A DNA stretch of 64,000 nucleotides from the NCBI GenBank assembly GCA_964561995.1, contig CAZLQZ010000002.1, forward strand, positions 1 through 64,000, read 5' to 3'. This stretch comes from JABIAG01 sp964561995 (lineage in GTDB: Archaea > Nanobdellota > Nanobdellia > Woesearchaeales > JABIAG01). Positions 26,741 to 34,885 of the stretch are shown in pieces. Position 1 is the stretch's first letter; every line of letters starts with the position of its first letter. The translations under genes and the position numbers were made by a program. The notes under the pieces were generated by a model that saw nothing but the letters and a program-made list of their open reading frames with translations, had not been told where the DNA came from and made no database searches.

Positions 26741-28492
26741 TTAAACGTAATATAACTTATTCTGTTTTTTTTGTTTTTGATCTATTTGTGAGTTAAGTTT
26801 ATTTGCTCTTGGCCTATTAGACTCTGGATCTCTTCTAAAAGACATTGCTAATTCTTTTAAAAACATATTCATCCCTTCATCCATTTCAAAGGGACCTTTT
26901 GCACTTCCACTTAAAGCAGGAACTCCTTCAAAAACTAAGATTTTGTCACTTAAGTAATCAATAAATAATAAATCGTGGTCTACAACGATTGCAGTTTTCC
27001 CTTTAATTTCCATAAAATCTTTAACTACTTTACTGATTAATAATCTTTGCTCAACATCTAAATATGCCGATGGTTCATCAATTAAATACAAGTCTGCTTC
27101 TTTAGATAAACATAAAGCAATAGCAACTCTTTGCAATTCTCCGCCAGAAATTTCATTAAGGTTTTTTGTCAATAAGGGTTGTATGTTTAAAGGACGAATT
27201 ATTCTGGCTTCATATTTCATTGCATCTTTTAAGATAACTGCAACTGGTAAATCTGATGATTCTAAATATTGTGGTTTGTAACTTACTCTTATTTTTGTTT
27301 CAACTTCACCTTTGTCTGCTTCAATTTCTTCTGCTAATATTTTTGCAAAAGAAGTTTTTCCAATTCCATTTTCTCCTAATACTCCTATGACATCTTTTCT
27401 ATTAACACTACCTTCTTCTGCTTTTAATTCAAATTTTCCTAATTTTTTTTGAATACCTTTCCAAGAAGTGAGTTTTTCTCTTTTGCCTTCTTTGAAAGTT
27501 TGTCTTTTTTCAAATTTAATATTAGAATCTCTAAATCTGATATTGCTATCTTTTAAGTATCCTTCTAAGTAAATATTGATTCCAGCTTTTGTAGTAAAAG
27601 GATGTGATACAACGCCATATACTCCTTCTTTACCGTACATAATGTGAATTAAATCAGTCATATAATCTAAAATAATTAAATCGTGTTCAACTACTAAAAC
27701 TGCAGTATTTTCATCTGCCAGTTCCCTAATAAATTTAGAAATTTTAATTCTTTGTTTGATATCTAAAAAAGAAGTTGGTTCATCAAAAACATATAAATTC
27801 GCTTTTTTCAAAACAGTTGCAGCAATTGCAATTCTTTGTAATTCTCCTCCTGATAATTTGTCAATATCATTATCTAAAAGATGTTTTAAGTCTAATTTTT
27901 CTTTAATTTCTTCTAATCTTCCATCTTCATCAATTTTTTCAAGTAAATCTATTACTTTTCCTTTGTTAGTTTTAGGAATTAATTCTATTTGTTGGGGTTT
28001 GTATGAAATTGTAATCTCATTCTTTTTAACTTTTTCAAAATAAAGTTGAGCTTCTGTTCCTTTAAAGTATTCAATTAAATCATCCCATGTTGATTCTTCT
28101 TCTTTTCCAAAGTTTGGTTTTAACATGCCTGCAAGTATTTTTAATGCAGTAGATTTTCCAATTCCATTTTTACCTAAGATTCCAACAACTTTTCCGAATA
28201 TTGGTGTAGGAAGATTGAACAAATGAAATCCATTTTGGCCGTATTTATGTATTGGATCTTGTTTTAATTCTACTGGTAAATTAATTATAGAAATTGCATC
28301 AAAAGGGCAACGATTTGGGCAAATACCACAACCGGTACATAAAACTTCATCAATTATTGGTTTTCCGTCTGGTCCTTTTGTAATACATTCAGAACCTGTA
28401 CGATTAATAGGGCATACTCTGATGCAAAGAAAGTTTCCACAACCAACTGGGTTGCATTTTTTCTTTTCAATTACAGCAATTCTATGTACCAT
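26741..28492 (-). CDS. Ribosome recycling ATPase ABCE1/Rli1
   Basis: A 583-residue soluble twin-ABC ATPase. The N-terminal Fe-S domain shows two Cys clusters (NPVGCGNFLCIRVCPIN and CTGCGICPNRCPFDAI). Two nucleotide-binding domains follow, with Walker A GKNGIGKST and GENGIGKTS, signatures LSGGELQRIAIA and ISGGELQRVAIA, and Walker B VFDEPTSFLD and IDEPSAYLD. It splits ribosomes after termination and is universal in archaea and eukaryotes. The C-terminus is extended by a basic, Gln/Asn-rich tail of about 25 residues that is not part of the core. Confidence 0.96.
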   Translation of the reverse strand: MVHRIAVIEKKKCNPVGCGNFLCIRVCPINRTGSECITKGPDGKPIIDEVLCTGCGICPNRCPFDAISIINLPVELKQDPIHKYGQNGFHLFNLPTPIFGKVVGILGKNGIGKSTALKILAGMLKPNFGKEEESTWDDLIEYFKGTEAQLYFEKVKKNEITISYKPQQIELIPKTNKGKVIDLLEKIDEDGRLEEIKEKLDLKHLLDNDIDKLSGGELQRIAIAATVLKKANLYVFDEPTSFLDIKQRIKISKFIRELADENTAVLVVEHDLIILDYMTDLIHIMYGKEGVYGVVSHPFTTKAGINIYLEGYLKDSNIRFRDSNIKFEKRQTFKEGKREKLTSWKGIQKKLGKFELKAEEGSVNRKDVIGVLGENGIGKTSFAKILAEEIEADKGEVETKIRVSYKPQYLESSDLPVAVILKDAMKYEARIIRPLNIQPLLTKNLNEISGGELQRVAIALCLSKEADLYLIDEPSAYLDVEQRLLISKVVKDFMEIKGKTAIVVDHDLLFIDYLSDKILVFEGVPALSGSAKGPFEMDEGMNMFLKELAMSFRRDPESNRPRANKLNSQIDQKQKKQNKLYYV

Positions 28493-28550
28493 TAAAAATA
28501 AAATAAAAGAAGGATATTTAAAGGTTTAGATAAATCAGGTAAAAACCTGA

Positions 28551-28748
28551 TTATCCTTTGCATCCACAACTTTTAACTCCACAGTTTCCATCACAGCTAC
28601 CTGTACATCCGTTATTTGCGCATGATGATTCGCATGTATTTGGTTGTTGTTTTATTTCTTCTGCTTTACTGTAATTTGCAGATACAAATGCTACACTTGC
28701 TACCAAAATTGCAACAAGTAAAAGCACTACTAAAATTGTTTTTTTCAT
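28551..28748 (-). CDS. Small secreted Cys-rich protein
   Basis: A 65-residue precursor: a signal peptide (about 1-25) followed by a mature peptide with eight cysteines arranged as CESSCANNGCTGSC and CGVKSCGC. This could be a disulfide-rich or metal-binding peptide. An AGGTGAT Shine-Dalgarno sequence lies just before the ATG, and an AAATATATG TATA-like element lies further upstream near 28788. Family not recognised. Confidence 0.75.
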   Translation of the reverse strand: MKKTILVVLLLVAILVASVAFVSANYSKAEEIKQQPNTCESSCANNGCTGSCDGNCGVKSCGCKG

Positions 28749-28851
28749 TGTATCACCTCAATGTTAGAAAGTACAAGATTTACATATATTTTTGTGTTGA
28801 AACTGACCTACTTAAAATGCTTGAAACCTGGAATTTCTTAAAGCAGACCGT

Positions 28852-29370
28852 TTACAAATGTATTTTAATAAAAACTTGTTTGGTTTTTCCTTTTTCTTTT
28901 CTAATTACCAAACCTTTTTCTTCCATTTCGCTTAAAATGATGCTTAATTTAGATTTGTGCATGTCAGTTCTTAATCTTAATGTTTGTTGAGTTATTCCGT
29001 CTTGTTCTTTTACTGCATTTATTACTTTTTGTTCTTCATCACTCAAACCCATCATTAATATATTCCATTTTTCTTTTTCAATATTGATTTGTTTTTGATT
29101 TTCTAAAGTTGATAAAATTTCTTTTTGACTTTTTTCAAAAAATCCTAAATAAATACCTAGTGCAATAAGCCCACTTCCTAAAATCCAACTAAATGTATAA
29201 GCTATTGAATTTTGTTTATGTAAACAAGTACCGTCTTCAAGAAAACAAGACCCTTGTTCATTAATCACTTCTTCAACAATTTTATCATTTTGAAATTTTA
29301 TTATAAAAACAAATAAAATCAATAAAATTCCTAGGCTAATTATGATGTAACTTAATTTTTTGTTGTTCAT
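28852..29370 (-). CDS. Membrane-anchored winged-helix regulator
   Basis: A 172-residue protein with two transmembrane helices (about 7-25 and 58-77) separated by a short extracytoplasmic loop with two cysteines (GSCFLEDGTCL). A cytoplasmic coiled-coil linker and a C-terminal winged-helix domain follow (LSDEEQKVINAVKEQ, LRLRTDMHKSKLSIIL, KGLVIRKEKGKTKQ). The loop cysteines could sense redox state, with the wHTH acting on DNA (inference). The frame extends 28 codons upstream, but the ATG at 29370 lies 25 bp from a TATA box and is preferred. Divergent from the mini-protein gene at 29420, with which it shares the promoter. Confidence 0.8.
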   Translation of the reverse strand: MNNKKLSYIIISLGILLILFVFIIKFQNDKIVEEVINEQGSCFLEDGTCLHKQNSIAYTFSWILGSGLIALGIYLGFFEKSQKEILSTLENQKQINIEKEKWNILMMGLSDEEQKVINAVKEQDGITQQTLRLRTDMHKSKLSIILSEMEEKGLVIRKEKGKTKQVFIKIHL

Positions 29371-29390
29371 TGTATGTATTAATGCAAATG

Positions 29391-29400
29391 TTTTTATAAA
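29391..29400. promoter_or_regulatory. Shared TATA box for two divergent leaderless genes
   Basis: TTTTTATAAA is nearly palindromic. Its centre is about 25 bp from the ATG at 29420 (plus) and about 25 bp from the ATG at 29370 (minus). Both genes probably start at or next to their ATG. Confidence 0.6.
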
Positions 29401-29419
29401 ATTATGTTTTAAATGAAAT

Positions 29420-29542
29420 ATGAACTGTGACAATAATAATGACTGCCCTTGCACATATACTTCCTGTTCAAGACATAAAAAATGTTGTGAATGTGTTGCT
29501 TATCACCGAGTTAATGGTGACTTACCTATGTGTTTGAAGTAA
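29420..29542 (+). CDS. Cys-rich 40-residue cytosolic protein (DUF6485-like)
   Basis: A 40-residue protein starting MNCDNNNDCPCTYTSCSRH and ending in LPMCLK, with CCECVAYHR between. Eight cysteines and a His pair suggest a small zinc-binding protein. The CPCTYTSCSRHxxCCECVAYHR pattern is that of short conserved proteins labelled DUF6485 or cytosolic protein in bacteria and archaea. No signal peptide. Leaderless start 25 bp from the shared TATA box. It faces a membrane-anchored winged-helix gene head to head, which may link the two in regulation. Confidence 0.75.
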   Translation: MNCDNNNDCPCTYTSCSRHKKCCECVAYHRVNGDLPMCLK

Positions 29543-29606
29543 TTTTTTAAACTTATCTTTTCTAACTAGATATGCCAGTAGAAGAATCTATAAAAACGAA
29601 TAATGT

Positions 29607-30482
29607 ATGTTTAATTTAATGACTTTTGTTACATTATTTAGATTATTAAGAATTAAACAGTATTACAAGAATTTACTTATTTTTCTGCCTTTAATATTTA
29701 TTTCTCAATTATTTAATCCTTTAGCTTTTTTTAGAGTTATACTGGGTTTTATTGTTTTATGTTTGGTGTCTTCTTCATACTACATTTTAAATGATGTAAT
29801 TGACAGAAAAAAAGATATAAATCATCCAGAAAAAAAAAACAGACCTATAGCATCAAGAAAAGTTAATTTGTTTACTGGAATTTTATTTTCTTTAATTTTA
29901 CTTGCAATAGGTTTAATTATTTCTTTATTTTTGGACTATGTTTTTTTTATAACTGTATTCTCACTTTTTTTATTAACTATTATGTACTCCTTTTATTTCA
30001 AAAATATTCTATTTTTAGATATTATTTTTATCTCCATTAATTTTGTTTTAAGACCTTTATCTGGAGTATTTATTATTTTTCCGAATCAAGTAATTAGAAT
30101 TTCTCCTTGGTTAATTTTAGTTCCATTTTTTCTTGCACTTTTTTTAGCAACAGCTAAAAGAAGATCAAATCTTATTTTTTTGGGTACAGAACAAAAATAT
30201 AATTTAGTTTTAAATCAATATGACCAAAAAACAACTTCTTTTTTGTTTTCTACTTCAACAACTTTGCTTATTTTTAATTATTCTTTATTTACATTCTTTT
30301 CAGATTTTCCTTTATTATTAATTACAATTCCTGTTGTACTTTATGCAATCTTTTATTTTTATAAACAGGTAGAAGAAGGCTCAATTATTGGAAGAGATTT
30401 ATTTTTTGCAATAAAAAATAAAAATTTATTATTATCTTTATTGGTTTGGTTAATACTTACTTTTTTGATTATTTACTTTTAA
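29607..30482 (+). CDS. UbiA-family prenyltransferase (DPPR synthase-like)
   Basis: A 291-residue polytopic enzyme with about nine hydrophobic segments. The N-terminal RIKQYYKNLLIFLPLIF and the Asp-rich motif YILNDVIDRKKDINHPEKK are those of the decaprenyl-phosphate phosphoribosyltransferase branch of the UbiA family. A second conserved loop reads LATAKRRSNLIF. These transfer phosphoribosyl to a polyprenyl phosphate (an arabinose donor precursor) or a prenyl group to other acceptors. A role in lipid-linked sugar supply for the downstream glycan region is plausible. It converges on the MBF1 gene with a 14-bp overlap. Confidence 0.85.
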   Translation: MFNLMTFVTLFRLLRIKQYYKNLLIFLPLIFISQLFNPLAFFRVILGFIVLCLVSSSYYILNDVIDRKKDINHPEKKNRPIASRKVNLFTGILFSLILLAIGLIISLFLDYVFFITVFSLFLLTIMYSFYFKNILFLDIIFISINFVLRPLSGVFIIFPNQVIRISPWLILVPFFLALFLATAKRRSNLIFLGTEQKYNLVLNQYDQKTTSFLFSTSTTLLIFNYSLFTFFSDFPLLLITIPVVLYAIFYFYKQVEEGSIIGRDLFFAIKNKNLLLSLLVWLILTFLIIYF

Positions 30483-30936
30483 TTTTAATCAAATCACCGA
30501 TAGTAATTCCTTCGCTGCTTTCATGTTTTTCTGGAGTATAATCTAGCATTTCATATTCAATTAATTTAATTCCTAAACATTTTTCTAATTTTTTTGCAAG
30601 TTTGATACTTGGTTCTGTTTTTCCAGATTCAATGTGGTGTATTAAAGATTCCTTTTCGTTTATTTTTCTAGCAACATCTTCTTGTTTTAAATTTAATTTT
30701 TCTCTTGAATTTTTAATCAAAGAAGCAAAATTTTCTGCTATCATTTCAACTGGTTCTTCTTTTTTTTCTTTTTTAAATTTGATTTTTCTTTTTTCTTCAT
30801 GTTTTATTTCATCTTCAGTTTTAATTCTAGAAATAACTTTTCCGTATTTAGAACATTGTTCACAAATACTTAATACACTTCCTTCTACTTCGGTTTTAAA
30901 TAATTGGTCTTTAGCTCCACACATATCGCATTGCAT
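30469..30936 (-). CDS. Archaeal multiprotein bridging factor MBF1
   Basis: A 155-residue protein with an N-terminal zinc ribbon (CDMCGA and CEQCSK, about 3-30), a charged linker (RKIKFKKEKKEE) and a Cro-type helix-turn-helix (LIKNSREKLNLKQEDVAR, then LIHHIESGKTEPS). This is the domain order of archaeal MBF1, a transcription coactivator also reported to act at the ribosome. A C-terminal tail (ITIGDLIKIKSK) is also typical. A GAGGTGTTA Shine-Dalgarno-like sequence precedes the ATG. Confidence 0.93.
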   Translation of the reverse strand: MQCDMCGAKDQLFKTEVEGSVLSICEQCSKYGKVISRIKTEDEIKHEEKRKIKFKKEKKEEPVEMIAENFASLIKNSREKLNLKQEDVARKINEKESLIHHIESGKTEPSIKLAKKLEKCLGIKLIEYEMLDYTPEKHESSEGITIGDLIKIKSK

Positions 30937-31102
30937 TATAACACCTCTAATTACTAATTATTCTAAGATTATTTAAACATTTCTAATTCCATGAGTCTAT
31001 TTGGTGTTTGGTGGAATCAAATGCTTAAAAGAAAGGGGGTATAATTGTAAATTTTGGATTTTTTTAGTAATGCTTATATAATTACTAATCTAATAAAGTA
31101 TT

Positions 31103-31345
31103 ATGAAATGGTATTTATTGATTGTTTTATTGTTATTGGTTGCTTGTACTACCACCTTTGAATGTGAAACAGATGCCGATTGTGTTGCTGAGCAGTGTTG
31201 TCATGCTACTAGTTGTGTTGAAGAACATAAAAGGGCTTTTTGTGGCGATTCATTTTGTACTATGGATTGTGCACCCGGCACTTTAGACTGTGGGCAAGGA
31301 AGTTGTTTATGTCAAGATGGTAAATGTAATGCTGTTTTCAAATAA
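31103..31345 (+). CDS. Small Cys-rich lipoprotein
   Basis: An 80-residue lipoprotein precursor with lipobox LLVAC (Cys15) and a mature part containing 13 more cysteines in CETDADCVAEQCC, CGDSFCTMDC and CGQGSCLCQDGKC arrangements. This suggests a compact disulfide-rich domain on the outer surface. A TATA-like GCTTATATAATTAC (about 31073-31086) lies about 24 bp upstream of the ATG. Similar small DADC-type Cys-rich lipoproteins occur in DPANN genomes. Function unknown. Confidence 0.78.
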   Translation: MKWYLLIVLLLLVACTTTFECETDADCVAEQCCHATSCVEEHKRAFCGDSFCTMDCAPGTLDCGQGSCLCQDGKCNAVFK

Positions 31346-31376
31346 CTTTAAATATCTTTATTCTTAATTTTAAAAT

Positions 31377-32453
31377 ATGAAAGAATTAACTGCTTTGGAT
31401 TTGTATTATTTGTTAAAAGAGTTTAAAGTATTAGAAAATTCAAAAGTGGATCAAATTTATCAGTCGGAAAAGGATTTACTTATTAGATTGCATTCTGCTC
31501 AACTTGGAAAACAAATTTTAAGAATAACAAAAAATTTTATTTTTTTGAGTAATTTTAAGGAAGATCAAAAATTAAATCCTCCTGCATTTTGTATGACTTT
31601 AAGAAAATACCTTAAAAATGCCAGATTAAGAGCAATTGAACAGGAAGGTTTTGAACGTGTTTTAAAATTAGTTTTTGAAACTAGGGATAAGAAATTTAAT
31701 TTATTTATTGAATTGTTTGGAAAAGCTAATGTTATTTTAACAGATGAAAAAAATATAATTTTTTCATCAATAACTTATGAAAAAGCAAAGAGAATAATTA
31801 AGAAAGGAGAAATTTATAATATTCCCAAAAAAGAATTTAATTTTTTAACAATTAAAGAAACAGAATTTAAATCTTTAATTAAAAATTCTGATTTATCATT
31901 GGTTAAAACGCTTGCAACTAAATTGGGTTTGGGAGGGATGTATTCTGAGTATGTGTTAACTGAATATGATAAAAATATGTTAGCTTTGGAGCTAAAACCT
32001 AAAGAAATTTCAAAATTATTTAAAAAATTAAATGAATTAAAAAATAAAGATATTGTTCCTTCAAAATTAGAAAAAAGATTAGTTCCTTTTGAGACAGAAA
32101 ATAAAACTAAGTTTAAAACTTTTAATGAAGCATTGGCAAATTTATTAACTTCTGAACTTGTAGAGGATGAAGAAAATAAGAGATTAAAACCTTATTTAAA
32201 GAAAAAAGAAAAATTAGATAAAATAATTCAAACTCAGCAAGATTTAATTTCTAAATTAAACAAAGAAATAAAAGATAATGCTGAAAAAGGGGAGTTAATT
32301 TATAATAAATATCAGTTAATTAGTGAAATTCTTCAACAATTAGAAAAAGCTAGAGAAAAACATTCTTGGAAAGAAATAAAAGATAAACTTAAGAACCATA
32401 AAATTGTTAAAGAGATAGATGAAAAACAAAGTAAAGTTATTTTGGAGGTTTAA
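31377..32453 (+). CDS. NFACT-family protein lacking the NFACT-R domain
   Basis: A 358-residue protein matching the N-terminal half of NEMF/Rqc2/FbpA proteins. The NFACT-N fold (about 1-200, with KVDQIYQSEKDLLIRL and LNPPAFCMTLRKYL) is followed by HhH-like and coiled-coil parts (about 200-340). Full-length archaeal members are about twice as long and carry a C-terminal NFACT-R (DUF814) domain, which is absent here: the stop is followed 2 bases later by the UXS gene. In other organisms NFACT proteins bind the 60S/50S subunit with stalled nascent chains. A split gene with NFACT-R elsewhere is possible. Confidence 0.85.
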   Translation: MKELTALDLYYLLKEFKVLENSKVDQIYQSEKDLLIRLHSAQLGKQILRITKNFIFLSNFKEDQKLNPPAFCMTLRKYLKNARLRAIEQEGFERVLKLVFETRDKKFNLFIELFGKANVILTDEKNIIFSSITYEKAKRIIKKGEIYNIPKKEFNFLTIKETEFKSLIKNSDLSLVKTLATKLGLGGMYSEYVLTEYDKNMLALELKPKEISKLFKKLNELKNKDIVPSKLEKRLVPFETENKTKFKTFNEALANLLTSELVEDEENKRLKPYLKKKEKLDKIIQTQQDLISKLNKEIKDNAEKGELIYNKYQLISEILQQLEKAREKHSWKEIKDKLKNHKIVKEIDEKQSKVILEV

Positions 32454-32455
32454 TT

Positions 32456-33382
32456 ATGAAAATTTTAGTTACAGGTGGAGCAGGTTTTATAGGTAGTCAT
32501 TTATGTAAATTCTTATTAGAAAAAGGTCATGAAGTAATTTGTATGGATAATTTTTTTACAGGAAGTAAAAAGAACGTTGTTCCTTTAATGGATAATCCTA
32601 ATTTTGAAATTATGAGGCACGATGTTATTCAACCAATTTTTTTAGAAGTTGATCAAATTTTTAATCTTGCATGTCCGGCATCGCCAGTTCATTATCAATT
32701 CGATCCAATTAAAACTACTTTGACAAGTACGGTTGGTATTTATCATATGCTTGGAATTGCAAAAAGATGTAAAGCAAGGATTTTACAAGCTTCAACTTCT
32801 GAAGTTTATGGCAATCCAAAAGAACATCCTCAAAGAGAAAGTTATTGGGGCAATGTTAACTGTATTGGTCCAAGAAGTTGCTATGATGAAGGTAAAAGGG
32901 TTGCAGAAACGCTTATGATGGATTATCATAAGGAAAATGGTGTTGATATTAGAATTATTAGAATTTTTAATACATATGGACCTAATATGAATCCTAATGA
33001 TGGAAGGGTTGTTTCTAATTTTATTGTTCAGGCTTTAAAAAATGAGCCAATTACTATCTATGGTGATGGTTTACAAACAAGAAGCTTTTGTTTTGTTTCA
33101 GATTTAGTTAAGGGAATGTATAAAATGATGAATCAAGATGGATTTATTGGTCCTGTGAATTTGGGCAATCCTTATGAATTTACAATTAAACAATTAGCAG
33201 AAAAAATAATTGAATTAACTAAATCAGGTTCCGAAATAGTTCAAAGACCTTTACCTATAGATGACCCTGTTAAAAGAAAACCAGATATTTCTTTAGCTAA
33301 AGAAAAATTAGATTGGGAACCTATGATACATCTTGAAGAAGGTTTAAAAGAAACTATTGAATATTTTAAGAGAGTAATTTAA
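32456..33382 (+). CDS. UDP-glucuronate decarboxylase (UDP-xylose synthase)-like SDR
   Basis: A 308-residue extended short-chain dehydrogenase. It has NAD-binding VTGGAGFIGSHLC, then FNLACPASPVHYQ, the catalytic STSEVYG and the YxxxK site in CYDEGKRVAE. IRIFNTYGPNM, DGRVVSNFIVQAL and LQTRSFCFVSDLV are hallmarks of UXS enzymes that turn UDP-glucuronate into UDP-xylose. The adjacent NFACT gene is an unlikely functional partner. The product would feed the glycan region downstream. Distinguishing UXS from other uronate-processing SDRs rests on the ACPASPVHYQ block. Confidence 0.9.
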   Translation: MKILVTGGAGFIGSHLCKFLLEKGHEVICMDNFFTGSKKNVVPLMDNPNFEIMRHDVIQPIFLEVDQIFNLACPASPVHYQFDPIKTTLTSTVGIYHMLGIAKRCKARILQASTSEVYGNPKEHPQRESYWGNVNCIGPRSCYDEGKRVAETLMMDYHKENGVDIRIIRIFNTYGPNMNPNDGRVVSNFIVQALKNEPITIYGDGLQTRSFCFVSDLVKGMYKMMNQDGFIGPVNLGNPYEFTIKQLAEKIIELTKSGSEIVQRPLPIDDPVKRKPDISLAKEKLDWEPMIHLEEGLKETIEYFKRVI

Positions 33383-33473
33383 TTATTTTATTTATTTCTT
33401 ATTATTTTTATGTGTAATTGTTTTATTAATAAAATAATTATCGTATAAAATAAGTAATTTAGAAAATAAAAGG

Positions 33474-33583
33474 TGGACAGCTTACTGAATTTCCCGCGTA
33501 ATGCAGTACACACCAATACGGAAGCCTTCTTAACTACTGTGTTCGAGATGGGAACAGGTGAACCAAGCTCCTATGGCCGTCCA
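33474..33583 (-). rRNA. 5S ribosomal RNA
   Basis: On the minus strand the segment reads as a 5S rRNA of about 110 nt. It has the conserved loop B/helix III sequence CCCATCTCGAACACAG and closing helix I between TGGAC and GTCCA at the two ends. No 16S or 23S rRNA lies nearby, so the 5S gene is isolated. A TATA box (33603-33613) about 25 bp upstream of its 5' end also faces the glycosyltransferase gene. Confidence 0.93.
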
Positions 33584-33602
33584 AATTATAGAAACAATAA
33601 TC

Positions 33603-33613
33603 TTTTTATAAAG
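33603..33613. promoter_or_regulatory. TATA box shared by 5S rRNA and the first glycan gene
   Basis: TTTTTATAAAG is centred about 25 bp from the 5S 5' end (minus) and about 25 bp from the ATG at 33633 (plus). This is a third symmetric divergent promoter in the window. Confidence 0.5.
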
Positions 33614-33632
33614 CTTTCTCTTTATATGTAAA

Positions 33633-34838
33633 ATGAAGGTTTGTATTTTAACTACGTCATTTCCTGCATATAAGGATCATTTTCAAAGTCCTTTTGTTTA
33701 TAAGTTGGCGAAAAGTTTAGTTGACGAGGATATAAAAGTTAGTTTGGTTTGTCCTTTTTACAAAAATAGTAAAAAAAAGAATGAAAATATTGATGGAATT
33801 AGAGTCTTTAGATTTCAATATTTTTTTCCTAGAAAATTTCAAAAATTAACTTCTGGTGGTGGTATTCCAACAAATTTAAAATCTTCATTTTTTGCAAAAA
33901 TTCAATTTCCACTTTTTTTATTTTCATTTTTTTTAAAAAGTATTAAATCGACAAGAAAATGTGATGTAATACATGCTCAATGGGCTTTATCTGCTTTAAT
34001 GGGTGTTTTTTTGAAAAAATTATTCAAGAAACCTTTAATTTTAACAACAAGAGGGGCGGCAGTTGATTTAGCTTTGAAAAGTAGTATAGGAAAAAAAGTT
34101 TTAATGTTTGTATTAAGAAATTGTGACTATATTACTCCTAATAATTATAAGCACGAAGATATTATTTTAAAATTGGGCATATCTAAAGAAATTGTTAAAA
34201 CAATTCCAAATGGTGTTGATATAGAATTATTCAATGAAAGAAATAAAAATGATGCAAGAATTAAATTAGGACTTCCAATTAATAAAAAGATTTTATTATC
34301 CATTGGTTGGTTAATTGAAAGAAAAGGACATAATTATGTCATTGATGCTATGAAAGAACTTGTTGAAAAATATAATGACTTGATTTTTATAATAATTGGT
34401 GATGGGATTTTAGAAGACAAACTTAAATCTCAGATTAATAAATTGAAACTTAAAGACAATATTATTTTGGTTGGTTCGCAAGCTCCTTCAAAAATTCCAT
34501 TGTGGATGAATGCGGCTGACTTTTTCATTTTATCTAGTTTATCTGAGGGTAGACCCAATGTGGTTCCTGAAGCTTTAGCTTCAGGGTTGCCCGTTATTGC
34601 AACTCGAGTTAGTGGAACTCCTGAATTCATTGATAATAATGTAAATGGAGTGTTGATTGAACCTAAAAGTTCATCTGAAATTTTTGAATCTGTTTCTAAA
34701 TTTATGACTGATGGAGATTTTGTTAAGAAATTAAAACAAAATGCTAGAAAGTCTGTAATAGATAAAGGATTGACTTGGAAAACCTGTGCAGATAATTATG
34801 TTGAAATTTATAATTTTTTAAGTAATTTAAATACTTAG
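33633..34838 (+). CDS. GT4 glycosyltransferase
   Basis: A 401-residue GT-B fold enzyme. The N-terminal acceptor domain (MKVCILTTSFPAYKDHFQSP) is followed by the donor domain, with SIGWLIERKGHNYVIDAM, IIGDGILEDKL and the E-x7-E site EGRPNVVPEALASGLPVIA. It transfers a sugar from a nucleotide sugar in surface glycan assembly. It is the first plus-strand gene of the glycan region, probably leaderless from the promoter shared with 5S rRNA. Sugar specificity cannot be read from sequence. Confidence 0.92.
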   Translation: MKVCILTTSFPAYKDHFQSPFVYKLAKSLVDEDIKVSLVCPFYKNSKKKNENIDGIRVFRFQYFFPRKFQKLTSGGGIPTNLKSSFFAKIQFPLFLFSFFLKSIKSTRKCDVIHAQWALSALMGVFLKKLFKKPLILTTRGAAVDLALKSSIGKKVLMFVLRNCDYITPNNYKHEDIILKLGISKEIVKTIPNGVDIELFNERNKNDARIKLGLPINKKILLSIGWLIERKGHNYVIDAMKELVEKYNDLIFIIIGDGILEDKLKSQINKLKLKDNIILVGSQAPSKIPLWMNAADFFILSSLSEGRPNVVPEALASGLPVIATRVSGTPEFIDNNVNGVLIEPKSSSEIFESVSKFMTDGDFVKKLKQNARKSVIDKGLTWKTCADNYVEIYNFLSNLNT

Positions 34839-34885
34839 TCTTTTTATCAGATAATTTTATAAATCGTCAAATAATTTTTATAAAA

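Noticed and set aside
28616..28990. 124-codon plus-strand frame
   Set aside because: Opposite the Cys-rich peptide gene and the winged-helix gene; poor composition.
29371..29454. Longer N-terminus for the winged-helix protein
   Set aside because: It runs across the TATA box and the neighbouring mini-gene; the ATG at 29370 has correct spacing.
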